A DNA stretch of 64,000 nucleotides from NCBI GenBank assembly GCA_905160935.1, contig CAJHZI010000513.1, positions 1,612,501 through 1,676,500 of the forward strand, in the 5' to 3' direction. A program made the translations under genes and the position numbers. Of this stretch, positions 32,120 through 43,800 are shown one piece after another. Source of the DNA: Enchytraeus crypticus. Lineage: Eukaryota; Annelida; Clitellata; Enchytraeida; Enchytraeidae. The number at the start of each line of letters is the position of its first letter. The first letter of the stretch is position 1. A model generated the notes under the pieces. The model worked only from the letters and a program-made list of their open reading frames with translations, had not been told where the DNA came from and made no database searches.

Positions 32120-32616
32120 GCCAATGTATAGGCCTATTGATTCAGCAACATGTCAAGTTTAGTATCCAGGTGTTTAATTATAGCTTTACAGGACATTTCT
32201 ACCACACACTACAGGTAATATCGAATGAATGCTGCCACGGATCATTAGGTTCATTACTAATGTCTGTTTCAGTACCAGTAATACACAATATAAACAGGTC
32301 ATCAGCTATTCGAGCTCGAGGCCTTCTGCTCATAAGGCAACTTTGCTTCCAGCATGGTCATCTAAAATATACGCTATCTACCCGTACAGCGTCCACTCGT
32401 GCGGCAAAACGCTTACAAGATAGTCTTGATAACTTGCAATTTAGAAGACCTTGATAAATAAAGTAAAAATACTAAAATTTCAATTAATAATAATAAAATA
32501 GATTGGAGGGGAGCAATTTTCTTTGATATCGGATTTGGAGATGAGCGAGATGGGAGGGGAATCTGAGCTCACTTCTACTTCCCCGGGTGGTGAAGAATCG
32601 CACTTAAATCAACCAT

Positions 32617-32702
32617 CATCGACAGCATATCCGACTGCGGATCAGTGTATGCGGGGTTCGAGTCCTGGGCTCTCCCGTCACTGACGTCACTTTCTGACGT
32701 CG
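32617..32702 (+). mobile_element. tRNA-derived SINE, type A (copy 5, truncated)
   Basis: gcggatcagtgtatgcgggg, ttcgagtcctgggctc and ccgtcactgacgtcac are present; the last third is missing. Confidence 0.8.
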
Positions 32703-32765
32703 TAGAACGGGCATACATGATATCGAAGAACAAGAGATGCGACACTGAACGCGATAATAATATTA

Positions 32766-32862
32766 TCTATATTACGTTACATTATATTATATTATATTAT
32801 ATTATATTATATTATATTATATTATATTATATTATATTATTTTATTTTATTTTATTTTATAG
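32766..32862. repeat. (ATTAT)n pentanucleotide, grading into (TTTTA)n
   Basis: About 16 units of attat followed by five of tttta. Open frames over it are artefacts. Confidence 0.95.
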
Positions 32863-33304
32863 TATAGTCTCACGTATGTCATATTCGTTTAATAATAATA
32901 ATAATAATAACACACATTATAGGGAAATGATCAAAATACACATTACATTAACACGCATGCACCCCTTGTTAAAATTTGCAACACTCCTACACATATCAAC
33001 ATGCACACACCCCGTGTTAAAAGTTACAATCACTGTACAACCTATACATATATAAGAAATATAGTAGTAAATTAAAGTAAATAATTGAAGTCAATTAAGG
33101 AATAATTTCTACCTCAAAAGTAATTCACCAAGAGCCATTAAAGCGACAAACCAAGCCACTGATATAACTGTAAAATACTAATAAAAATAAATATAAAAAA
33201 CAGCAATAACGTGGCATAGGCTTAACCACGACCGAAAATCTGGGGGGACGTGTCCACCTTGCCACCCCCCGGTGATTACGCCAATTGTATCATGTAGTTA
33301 AGTA

Positions 33305-33535
33305 TCGTTTGTATAGCTGAGTGGATAGCGCGCTCACTTGAGAACATCAGTTGGAAAAGCAGTCACCGGACGGAATCGACTCAAGTAACACTCAAGTGAT
33401 TGCAGTTTAACTTTGTAGTCTAAACAGTTGACGAAGCCTTGGAGGAATTTAATGCGATATATACGTAGACCCGTCCGTCACTGACATCGCTTGCGAGTGA
33501 GGAAACTGACGTTAACCTTAGCTTTACCAGCTCTA
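33305..33535 (+). mobile_element. tRNA-like head plus type A SINE tail
   Basis: tatagctgagtggatagcgc followed by gctcacttgag is a strong A-box-like tRNA 5' half; cggaatcgactcaag is a weak B box. At 33470-33532 the type A 3' body follows (ccgtcactgacatcgcttgc, gttaaccttagctttaccag). This may be two adjacent elements or a chimera. Confidence 0.6.
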
Positions 33536-34439
33536 CCCCATATCACAATAGCGTGGCTCGCGCATAGAGGTACTATAGATTCAAGATCACGCGAGGTGCT
33601 AGATCACGGCAGGTAGGCGGGCTATTAACAGTGCAGTGCTGTAGAGGAACAATTTTCACTGTCAGCTCTTCCTCACTGCGCACTAACAGGGCTCAGTACT
33701 GAGATAATAGCGATATAGCGAGTGATCAGAGTGCTAATGATCTCTGTGCCAATGCTAAGCGATCCTGACCCACAAAAAGTGGAATGGGGTAAAGTTAAAA
33801 TGCCTCTTCTAACATCATTGCTTTTAAAGTATTACTTCATTATCATTATCTCAGTCTGGGATATTTCAGGTAAATTTTCCTTGTCTTTTGATTAAGAATT
33901 GTCTCACTGATTATCTGGCTATGTGAATCCGCGGAGCATCTGGAATATCCGAAGAGAAAGTATTGAAGCAGCGGATAGTGGCTATCATCATCATCATCAT
34001 CATTATCATCATCAGCGGATAGCGGTTATCATCATCATCAGCAGCAGCAGCAGCAGCAGATAGTGGCTATACTGGCAAGAATTAATTATACGCTCTGTGT
34101 TGTTCACTGTTTCTTCGAAATGAGAAGATAGACGGTGCGATTTAAAGTATGATGTATATAACGATTAAAATATGAACCAGAAAGCGTTACAACACTTATT
34201 AGGAATGAATATTCACGGATAAACAGTATTTTTGCAGACGCAGATTATTTCAGAGCGCAACTTAGTTTACAACATTAATGTAAGATTTTATATTTAATGC
34301 TTTAACAGTCTTTAAGAAGAGTTTAGTAAAAACCCTACAGGACAGTTTTGTCAATCCTGAAGAAAACCCCACAGACAGTTGAAGACACAGGCAGATGAAG
34401 ACACAGACAGATGAAGACACAGACAGTTGAAGACACAAA

Positions 34440-34740
34440 CAGCCTGCTGCCCTAGCAAGAAGGGCAAGAAGTGCCTGCTGCCCTAACAAGAAGGGCGAGA
34501 AGTGCCTGCTGCCCTAGCAAGAAGGGCAAAAGTGCCTGCCGCCCTAACAAGAAGGGCGAGAAGTGCCTGCTGCCCTAGCCAGAAGGGCAAGAAGTGCCTG
34601 TCGCCCTAACAAGAAGGGCGAGAAGTAGATGTTGGCTTAAAAGAGGGGAAGGAGTGCCTGCTGCCCTAACAAGAGAGGCGAGAATTGCCCGCTGCCCTAA
34701 CAAGAGAGGCGAGAATTGCCCGCTGCCCTAACAAGAAGCC
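34440..34740. repeat. 31-bp GC-richer minisatellite
   Basis: About nine imperfect copies of a unit of about 31 bases (ctgctgccctaacaagaagg then gcgagaagtgc). It is clearly more GC-rich than its surroundings. A short 15-base array (agacacagacagatga) precedes it at 34380-34440. Confidence 0.92.
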
Positions 34741-35204
34741 ATAGGGAGGAAAGTGGTACTAATCATATGAAGTTCTCTCCCTAAACAGTGTGAGCTGAAT
34801 AAGATAGTGAGTTAGTTACATTATTATTGAATAAAGTTACGATTTGACATTAAACAACCATATTTTACAGGTTCTACCAGTCGCTGAAAGTGCCTTTAGA
34901 GAAGCCAACTTTCATTCCGGTTTAGTTATTAAAAGCTTTACAATTGTCCGTAAGTATATAATTGACTTTAACTATAATATTAGAGATAATCCAGAGGATT
35001 AGATTTTAGATTATGCGCCCATAGGCTAGCGGATTAGCTCTGTCGATAAAATACACGAACTTCACAAATTAAATAGGCTTACGAAAAATCAAATTATTCA
35101 CTAATTTCATAGAAAATTTTAATAATTTTTACGAGGATTCTACGGCTAGATTAACTATTTTTGTTCATTTCAAATTACTTCCGCCGACAGAATTGTTTTT
35201 CTCA

Positions 35205-35300
35205 AGGTTGGCAGTCCTACACGGCAGAGTATTTGTCAGTTAAACAAGACATTTGAGGGTTCAATTCTCACCGTCTGTCCCACGTATCAAAATGGGTTTA
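35205..35300 (+). mobile_element. Possible tRNA-like SINE head
   Basis: gagggttcaattctcaccgt has a B-box look and is followed by gggtttaacgtcctttt, a motif shared with the LINE/SINE tails near 44030 and 61285. The A box is unclear. Confidence 0.4.
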
Positions 35301-35574
35301 ACGTCCTTTTATTTCTATTGATCTTTGACTTATCATCAATAGCTTTTACAATAACCCGGTCGACTTAAATATGTGAGAACTTCAATTAGTTATACAAGAA
35401 CTAAAATAAAATCAAAGATGCAAGCAATTTAATTGATGATCCTAGACATTAAATTAATGATGAAAACAATAATACTTTATCAATGATACAAAAAACACTT
35501 CAACGTCCTATTGAATTATCATATTTGTAAACACATTGACCACAAGCTATTGTGTAATCAGCCTAAAGTTAGAG

Positions 35575-36555
35575 CCGTCTATCACACGGCAGTGGCGTTT
35601 GTGACACGGCAGTGGCGTTTGTGACAGGGCAGCGGCGTTTGTGACACGACAGTGGCGTTTGTGACAGGGCAGCGGCGTTTGTGACAGGGCAGTGGCGTTT
35701 GTGACACGGCAGTGGCGTTTGTGACAGGGCACTGGCGACTGTCACAGGGTAGAGGTGTTTGTCACAGGGTAGTGGCGTTTGTCATAAGGGAGTGGCTTTT
35801 GTCACAGGGTAGTGGTGTTTGTCACAGGGTAGAGGTGATTGTCACAGGGTAGAGGTGATTGTCACAGGGTAGAGGTGATTGTCACAGGGTAGAGGTGATT
35901 ATCACAGGGTAGAGGTGATTGTCACAGGGTAGAGGTGATTGTCACAGGGTAGAGGTGTTTGTCACAGGGTAGAGGTGATTGTCACAGGGTAAAGGCGTTT
36001 GTCACATGGTAGTGGCGTTTGTCACAGGGTAAAGGTGTTTGTCAGAGGTGTTTGTCACAGGGTAGAGACGTTTAGTCACAGGGTAATAGCATTTGTCACA
36101 GGGTAATAGCATTTGTCACAGGGTAATAGCATTTGTCACAGGATAATAGCATTTGTCACAGGGTAGAGGCGTTTGTCACAGGGTAATAGCATTTGTCACA
36201 GGGTAATAGCATTTGTCACAGGGTAGAGGCGTTTGTCACAGGGTAGAGGCGTTTGTCACAGGGTAATAGCATTCGTCACAGGCTAATAGAATTGTCACAG
36301 GGTGGTGACGATTGTCACAGGATAGTGACGATTGTGACAGGGTAGTAAAAAGCTATAAAAAAGCTAAGGTTAACGTCAGTTTCCTCACTCGAAAGCGATG
36401 TCAGTGACGGGCGAGCCCAGGATTTGAACCCCGCACATACTGATCCGCGGTCGAGTGTCTTACCGACTACGCCATTGGCTCGAGCCAATGGCGTAGTCGG
36501 TAGAGATTATCACAGGGTAGTAGCATTTATCACAGGTAGTGGCGTCTATTATAGG
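35575..36555. repeat. 20-bp minisatellite, about 40 copies, split by a SINE
   Basis: Units of gtcacagggtagaggtgatt and variants (gtgacacggcagtggcgttt, gtcacagggtaatagcattt) tile 35580-36345 and resume at 36508-36550 after a type A SINE. Variant units cluster in blocks, so expansion was by repeated segmental copying. The minus-strand frame over 35732-35547 is produced by this array. Confidence 0.95.
36349..36502 (-). mobile_element. tRNA-derived SINE, type A (copy 7) with fold-back 5' end
   Basis: Full type A in minus orientation (gttaacgtcagtttcctcac ... ggatttgaaccccgcac). At its 5' end the first 21 bases are repeated inverted, producing a perfect 42-bp palindrome at 36461-36502 around ctcgag. 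Confidence 0.92.
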
Positions 36556-36714
36556 GTATAGCGATAAATGCTTCACAATCCGTGAGTTAGCACCCCAGTA
36601 AACGAGATTTTCCCTCCCCAAAATGTTTGCTTCTTTTAGCAAAACAGAAGGAGTATGAATGGTCGAGTAATTCCAAAACATCTATTACTAAAAATCATGT
36701 TTAAGAAATACCTG

Positions 36715-36840
36715 TTTTAGCATAGCAAATTAATAATTCCAGATTCAAACACTGCATCATTGTCTCAATATCCTCGAGCATAGAGTTAAAGAACAGCACG
36801 AAGATAGAAAGCTCTACAGTACGTAATAGGCCTACTATAA
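36715..36840 (-). repeat. About 120-bp direct repeat, copy 1
   Basis: Almost identical to 37630-37755 (landmarks attaataattccagattcaa, tgtctcaatatcctcgagca, agaaagctctacagtacgta). On minus both copies are open and hydrophobic (VELSIFVLFFNSMLEDIETM). Whether this is an exon-like unit or a simple duplication is unknown. Confidence 0.85.
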
Positions 36841-37629
36841 CATAAATGCAAACAGGTAAATATGCAAAAAATGAAGAAGATGGTTAAACACTGCATCGCC
36901 CTTAAGTATTTCAGTCCCATTTAAACTAAATTACATGCAATTCCCCTTACTTAAAACTTTTCAACCCCCTCTCACATCAATAAAATTTTCTTTAAAGAGT
37001 CTAAGTACAAGCAAGACACTAAAGCTGAAAGCAATATTTGAATAAAACATAGACATGCAAAACGAATCTCATAGACAACAAATATAATTTAACTATATAT
37101 ATATATATATATACACAAATATACTATATATATATACAACAAATATAAAATAATATATAATATAACAAATCATAGATAACAAATTAGCTACACTAAAGAA
37201 TCTACGGCGAACAAATATTGCAAACTATATGTAGGTTAAAAAATATAATTAGGCCTATACTTTCAATGTGCAATAAAATTACAAATGTTACCTAAGTAGC
37301 ATATACAATAAAAAGAGTCAATCAAATAGTTTTAACCATCAACTAGCCAAACAGATAATTTAGAAAAAATAGTGATTTTCCCTTGAAATAAATGAATCAA
37401 TCAATAGGCCTAAATAGCAGTGGTAATTTTAGATCAAATATACCTTTTTAAAAATTACAAAAAGTGGAATTACTTAAAATATCGTGCAATAATCACTGTA
37501 CAACAAAGGTTAGAGCTCAAATGCCACAATTAAGGCGCATAGTTTACGTGTTTCAGCAACTCCAAAAGAGTAAGATTTAAAAAGTAAAAAACCCAGCCAC
37601 ATAATTCCGTATTCAAAAACTGCATTCGT

Positions 37630-37755
37630 TTTATACAGCAAATTAATAATTCCAGATTCAAACACCGCATCATTGTCTCAATATCCTCGAGCATAGAGTT
37701 AAAGAACAGCACGAAGATAGAAAGCTCTACAGTACGTAATAAGCCTACTATAACC
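37630..37755 (-). repeat. About 120-bp direct repeat, copy 2
   Basis: Second copy, about 915 bases from the first. The flanks differ, so the duplication is restricted to this block. One visible difference changes Gln to Arg in the shared minus-strand frame. Confidence 0.85.
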
Positions 37756-37939
37756 AATACAATGCAAACAATACATAACATAATACAATGCAAACCTCTT
37801 TCAAGCAAAATACTGTATCTACACACAATGCAAACCTCTATCTACATACAATACAAACCTCTTTCAAAAATTTACAAACAATATAAACCTCTTTCAAGTA
37901 AAATACAGTATCTACACTACTCTCTCGCTTCAATACTTG

Positions 37940-38082
<143 letters not shown>

Positions 38083-39059
38083 GTACAGTTTCATTGTGGC
38101 AGAATATTAGCTATTCTCTATAGAGGCGTGGGATGCTCGCCAGACCACCAGATGTATTGTATAAGTTATCTAGTACATACTGCAGCTAATGATATAATAC
38201 ATACCGTAGAAAATGATTTAATACCTACAGTAAAAGCAAATGATCTAATATATTCTGGTCTGGTATAATGATCTAATTCACACTGTCGCAAATGAATTAA
38301 TACACTGATCAGCTATACAAACTAAGAAAATTTAAGTCTGTAGAGACTGTTCCATAAGGAAGTGATAGAGGAGAAAAGTATTAAAAGCCAACTATTCAAT
38401 TTTAAGTTAAATCTGTTCAAGCTTAATCTTAAAGGAATGTTAGTTTGAGTCATTGTTATTATGTTTATTGAATCAGTGGTTTTAATTCCACGTTAAGCAA
38501 TTTAGCACCTATATCAATAATCATTCATTATAAAATATATCAATTCGTCAATCGCATGAAAACCATTGTCTAATTCACTTGACTATTTCAACCAGAAAAT
38601 TTTATACCATGGCTTAAAAATACACATTATTTTCTTCTATACAAATACAGTATCTTACTTTCCAAATAAAACATACAATTGAAATCAACCGATAAAAACT
38701 GTCTGTAATTCTTTTAATACCATTACTTCAATTTAGAATGTTTGAGGTACAAGCATAATAACACTAAATAAACACACAAGAACATTATCTACACACATAG
38801 TAACTTTGCGTAACTACAACCACACAGCGTCACATATCTGCACTGATGTATGTAGAAATGCACAGAATTCCTACTAGTGAAAAGACTAACGACTACTTAC
38901 GACATTGGGTTAAAATGCACAGATATTTTATAATTTTTATAGAATTAAATAGCACATTATTAAACTACATGATACTTAAAATAATGTACAATACACTTTT
39001 TCAAGAATAGTTATACTGTTTTTATTATTATTATTTCTATTTTTATTATAACACATTAG

Positions 39060-39061
<2 letters not shown>

Positions 39062-39122
<61 letters not shown>
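39062..39122. repeat. (AT)n microsatellite
   Basis: About 30 AT units. Confidence 0.97.
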
Positions 39123-39126
<4 letters not shown>

Positions 39127-39854
39127 TATATTTACACTACTTAGTTTTATACCTCTCTAAATTTATTTTTCTTTAATTTTTATTTATTTATATATATTTT
39201 TAATAGGGGCCTATATTTATTTACACCTTAATCTCGTGGTCTATTTTTATTTTATCCAACTATAATAAACTTACACTTAGTCAAGTAAGTTCTCAATTTT
39301 CTTCACTGAATGGTTCACCTGGAATTCAACACCAGAGCTCAAATATAAACCTCCACATCATTGACTACAACAATCCTTATACTTTCATGTCGAGGACACT
39401 CACATATGATTCAGTGCTTAAATTTCAGAACAAGCCTTTAACGTTTGACTTTTTTATTGGCTTGACAGCTTTTAATCCTATTTTAGCTCCATAGAGTTGA
39501 CAAGAGCAGTCGCTACATATTCATATCTAGATCACTCAGTGACTGAGTTTTTTTACAGTTCATGACAAGTAATTATTTTACAATTTTTAATTTTTACAAA
39601 CTTGACTGCTTTAACTTTATCTTACCTCTACACAGCTGACAACAACAACAGCAGTCGCTCCACTTTCGTGATTGGTCAGTCCCAATCTGTATCGGTCACA
39701 GCTGATCCCAAGATTTACATTTAGCCCAAGCCTTTACGTTTTTTATATTTTATTGGCCTTGACTGCTTTTTACTATATTTACTTCCACAGAGTTGACAAC
39801 AGCAATAGCTTCACTTTCATGTCTATAGGCCTATCACTCAAGCTTGATCCGACT

Positions 39855-40035
39855 TTACAATTTAGCCCAGGCCTTTACGTTTTAGCCCAGGCCTTTACGT
39901 TTTAGCCCAGGCCTTTACGTTTTAGCCCAGGCCTTTACGTTTTAGTCCAGGCCTTTAGGTTTTAGCCCAGGCCTTTACGTTCTAGCCCAGGCCTTTAGGT
40001 TTTAGCCCAGGCCTTTACGTTTTAGCCCAGGCTTT
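39855..40035. repeat. 21-bp minisatellite
   Basis: About nine copies of tttagcccaggcctttacgt plus one base. A lone related copy near 39721-39741 (tttagcccaagcctttacg) may be the seed. Confidence 0.93.
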
Positions 40036-40883
40036 TAGGGTTTTTTTTAATTTTTATAGGCTTGACTGCTTATAACTTGGTTTTCAAAATGTTAATCTAA
40101 AGCTCTAGCAGCAGCTCATTCCGCTAGATCGTTTTAGATTTTTAAAATTGTAGCATAGCACTTTTATTTAATTTATCTTTGTGAAACATTTAGTTTCTAG
40201 ATTTTTATATTTTTAGCGGCTCACACGCCAACGTTTAATATTTTTAGCGGCAACACGCCTATTTCCCACTCTTTCAGCTTAGTCACATAGGACCTATTTT
40301 AATTGAAAGCAGTGGCAACCCCATTTTTCTATTTCACTATTCTACTATTCGTAATATTCTACTACTCTTACTATTTTTCAATTCATACTAGTTATTATTA
40401 TTCTCTTTTATTTCTAAGTGATTCAAAATAATAAAATGCTGATTCAGCTCTGATTTCAATAAATGAATCAGATCTAGTTGGATTCTTCATGGCTTTGACT
40501 TGCAAAAGTTTTAATTTATATTCTGAAAATAGTCCCCTTTTCATCTTCTGTTATAAGTCACACTTGTAACCTTCATAATCTCTATTATTTAATTTTTTGC
40601 TTAAAATGGTTTTATCTTTATTAAACCCTATTACAATTAAAGCTATTTAGATCTTAATTTGGTATCTTAGAGACTAATTGTAGGGTTAAAAACTTCAATC
40701 TTTCCAAATTATATTCTTACTAATTCACTGCCATACTAGTCCAATCATTGGGCCATATTCTCACTGATTCACTGCTTTCTACTCCAATCTTAAGAATGCA
40801 TACTCACTGCCATACTAATCCCATCTTTGGTCCAGATTCTCAATGATTTAGTGTCATTCTATTCCAATCTGTGGGCCAGATTC
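40036..40883. other. Intergenic or 3' flank of the zinc-finger gene
   Basis: AT-rich. 40700-40890 contains five diverged copies of a roughly 55-base unit (ttctcactgattcactgc, attctattccaatc) that ends at the stop codon of the CCCH/WWE gene. No frame was found. Confidence 0.5.
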
Positions 40884-43800
40884 TCAATGATTCACTCTCA
40901 TTCTTGACATTCGAGCAGAAGTTTCATCAACAGAAGCCCCGGCTCCCTGAGTCTGCTCATCGAACAACTCAGGTCTTCTCTTAATCGGCGTCTGTCGCCT
41001 AGAATTCTTATCCGTCCTAGACATGCTGTTAAAGTCCAGTACATACTCGACTGAGTTATATACGTAGCAAACAGAACCCTTAGGGTTTTTCTCAAATTCA
41101 GTCTCAATTTCCTGTGATGTCACAGGAAATCCTATGATCTTCACGCGATTCTCATTCTGCAGTAAAAAATATAGCAATAAATGTAATTGATTATAATTAT
41201 TATATTTAATTATAGAATTATGACAGGTTACATTAAGTACTTTGTTAAAAATATTGAGAAAGATTGAAAGATTTTTGTCTGAAGAAATAGTCACAATTCA
41301 GTTAGAGTGCTCAGAGGAAGATGATATAAGATGGTAGCTACGACAATGATGTTGCCTGTATTCTATATAGTCTATAGTCTCATACAAGCTATTTGAGGTA
41401 GCTTCCAAAATCTTATTTACAACATTACCGATGAAAGAAAACAAGATACGGAAATAGATTAAAGATATGTACAAGATAGAAAACGTCGAAAAGATAAAGC
41501 AAGCCATAAAGATAAACACTGTGAAAAGATTGATGCAGAAGACAACACTCTTAACTGATCTTGTATTTGTTTTAGCACTTTCTTGAGCAAGCTGAAAACC
41601 TAACTCTTTTCCACCATAGGTCATTATTCTGACACTTTATTGCCTCAGATCTTGGAGTTGTACAGTTTTGATCTCACTATTTCTTGGGGTCTTTGCATAC
41701 TCAGTCGTCATTGCATGGTGCCTCGGCGTCTGTTGATGCACAGCCTTCTTGAAACGTCCTTGTCATTGCCTTATGGCGAGGAACCGGAATTTTAAATTCT
41801 AATTGATTGATTATCAGTTCATAACAGTAAAGACTGCTTTATACATTTACTTACAAATCCAAAGTTGATAAATCTTCCGTGGACATCTTGCCAGTACCAC
41901 AGCCAGTTGGTCAGGTAACGTTCTCCAGGCTTACTATGAATAGAAGATTTCGTTGACAGCCTCTGCAACTCTACCAATCTCTCAGGAACTTTGTTCTTAA
42001 TTAAGCACGTCATTTTAGTGAAGTCCAACTGGTATTTACTGTTAACAAATCATCATCATCGTCGTCATCAACTTCATCATTTGACATATCATATCATATT
42101 TGACATATCATTATCATCATTGTCAGCATCATCATTATTCATCCTCATTATCATATTCTCTTGAACCCTCGTTTAAGTAGAGTCTGGATTAGTATATTTA
42201 GTAGCAGTTTCTGGAGCCTAGGTGCTCACCAATCGAATGCCCTTTCTGAAGTTGGTTTAGATCTTAGTGCTTTGTCGCTTTTTATGACACATGCATTGCA
42301 CTGTTGGTTAATTACTTTAATAGAAGTGGTCATCATGAGTCATATATCACGAAGACAATCTGTTTGATTTCCTGTCAAACCACATAACAGCAGAGATAAA
42401 TAAAAGTTAGTTTAAAAGTTCATACTAAGAGTTTAACTAATTATTTAGTTACAAGTTACAAAAAATAATTTTTTTTAAGTTAATAACTAAAAATTTACTA
42501 CTTTCAAAAAATCACTAAAATTGGACTTTTTGAATTCCACTATTAAGTTTCATGTTGATTTAGTTGAAATTTGAAACTGTGGCTTTGCTTCTGCCAATGC
42601 AGATATGTGGACAGCGCATAGAGGATGCTAAATAGATGTTACAATATACTACGCCCATCCAGTCACACTACAGGTGAAGACAAAGCTGTAGGCTGAAAGG
42701 AGTTAAATCTATAAGCACACTTCTAGAAATTTTTCTGAAGTGTCATATTTCTTCCAAGATTGTTTATGTAATCACGGCCAATGCAAACAAGCTCGTTAAG
42801 GTTCTTAAGTTGTTTCACAATGACGTAAGTAAAAGTGGAGAAAATGATGATTTTGAGGATAATGAAAATGATTTTGTATCTGTTAGTAGAATTGGCATGC
42901 ATTTGGAAAAAGTCAAGTCAAATGTTCAGCGAAAGAGGTATTAAAGATATAATAGCATTACCTCCGCATATTCCATGTGCTAACCACATATCTTGTTACC
43001 TTAAATGGTACTTTAGAAGCAAAATATGATTATGATATACAAGAAAGATATCATTATAGAGAACTGGTTAAACATTTATTTAAAACACTTGACACAAGAA
43101 TAAAATCATATTATTTGGTTAATTTTTACTTGCCAAATGTATGTATGCTCTAGCCTTCTAAAGTAGACAGCGAGAATAATAAATGCATGTTTTGCGGAAA
43201 TATACTTAAGTCGTGCCATCGTTGTTAGTGGCATGCATTATATTTTTGAGTCAAAATCATGCATTTACTTAGTATATACTATAATAGGACTACAAAATAA
43301 AATAAATGTAGTATTTTATGAATTTTGTAGTTATTTTCATGTATGTGCTTGCGGTCTAAGGTGGCTGTAAAGAATTTATTACATGGTTTTTCATGTTTGT
43401 AGAAGAGTTCAAAATAGTTAGTTAAAATGGTAGTTTTAACTGCTTCTCTAAGTTTCAACTTTCAAAAAGCTCAAGTGCTATACTTTAGTTAATGCCCATC
43501 TCTATACAGTTTCCTTTTGATACAGAAGATAGTTGACATTAAACGTTGCACTTGGTTCTACAAAGCTTAGTTCTACTTTAATTAAGATGACTTTTGCATG
43601 ACTTACTGAGGATGTCCCTGACATTGCCTTATGGCGAGGAACCGGACGTTAAATTCTTATTGATTGATTGATATTGATGTTGATCAAATTAAACAGTAAA
43701 AAGAAAATTTACTATATATATAAAAGAGCAACAAATTTAAATAGAATTTTACAAGAACTAGGTATAATACATTAAAGAAGCATTGAAGGATTCAAGATTC

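Noticed and set aside
32137..32454. Plus frame with Arg-rich end
   Set aside because: Overlapping frames in the same region are equally open; no motif could be assigned.
34262..34489. Minus frame with Leu/Cys/Ser repeats resembling a signal peptide
   Set aside because: It comes from the short agacacag array and the 31-bp minisatellite.
35547..35732. Minus frame rich in Cys-His-Lys that looks like zinc-knuckle repeats
   Set aside because: It is the translation of the 20-bp minisatellite; the spacing follows the DNA unit, not a protein fold.
35575..36345. Regular short repeats considered as a CRISPR-like array
   Set aside because: Units are head-to-tail without spacers and the DNA is eukaryotic.
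37530..37826. Hydrophobic minus frame considered as a membrane protein exon
   Set aside because: Only the 120-bp duplicated block is notable; no splice-bounded exon or family match, so it is kept as a finding, not a gene.
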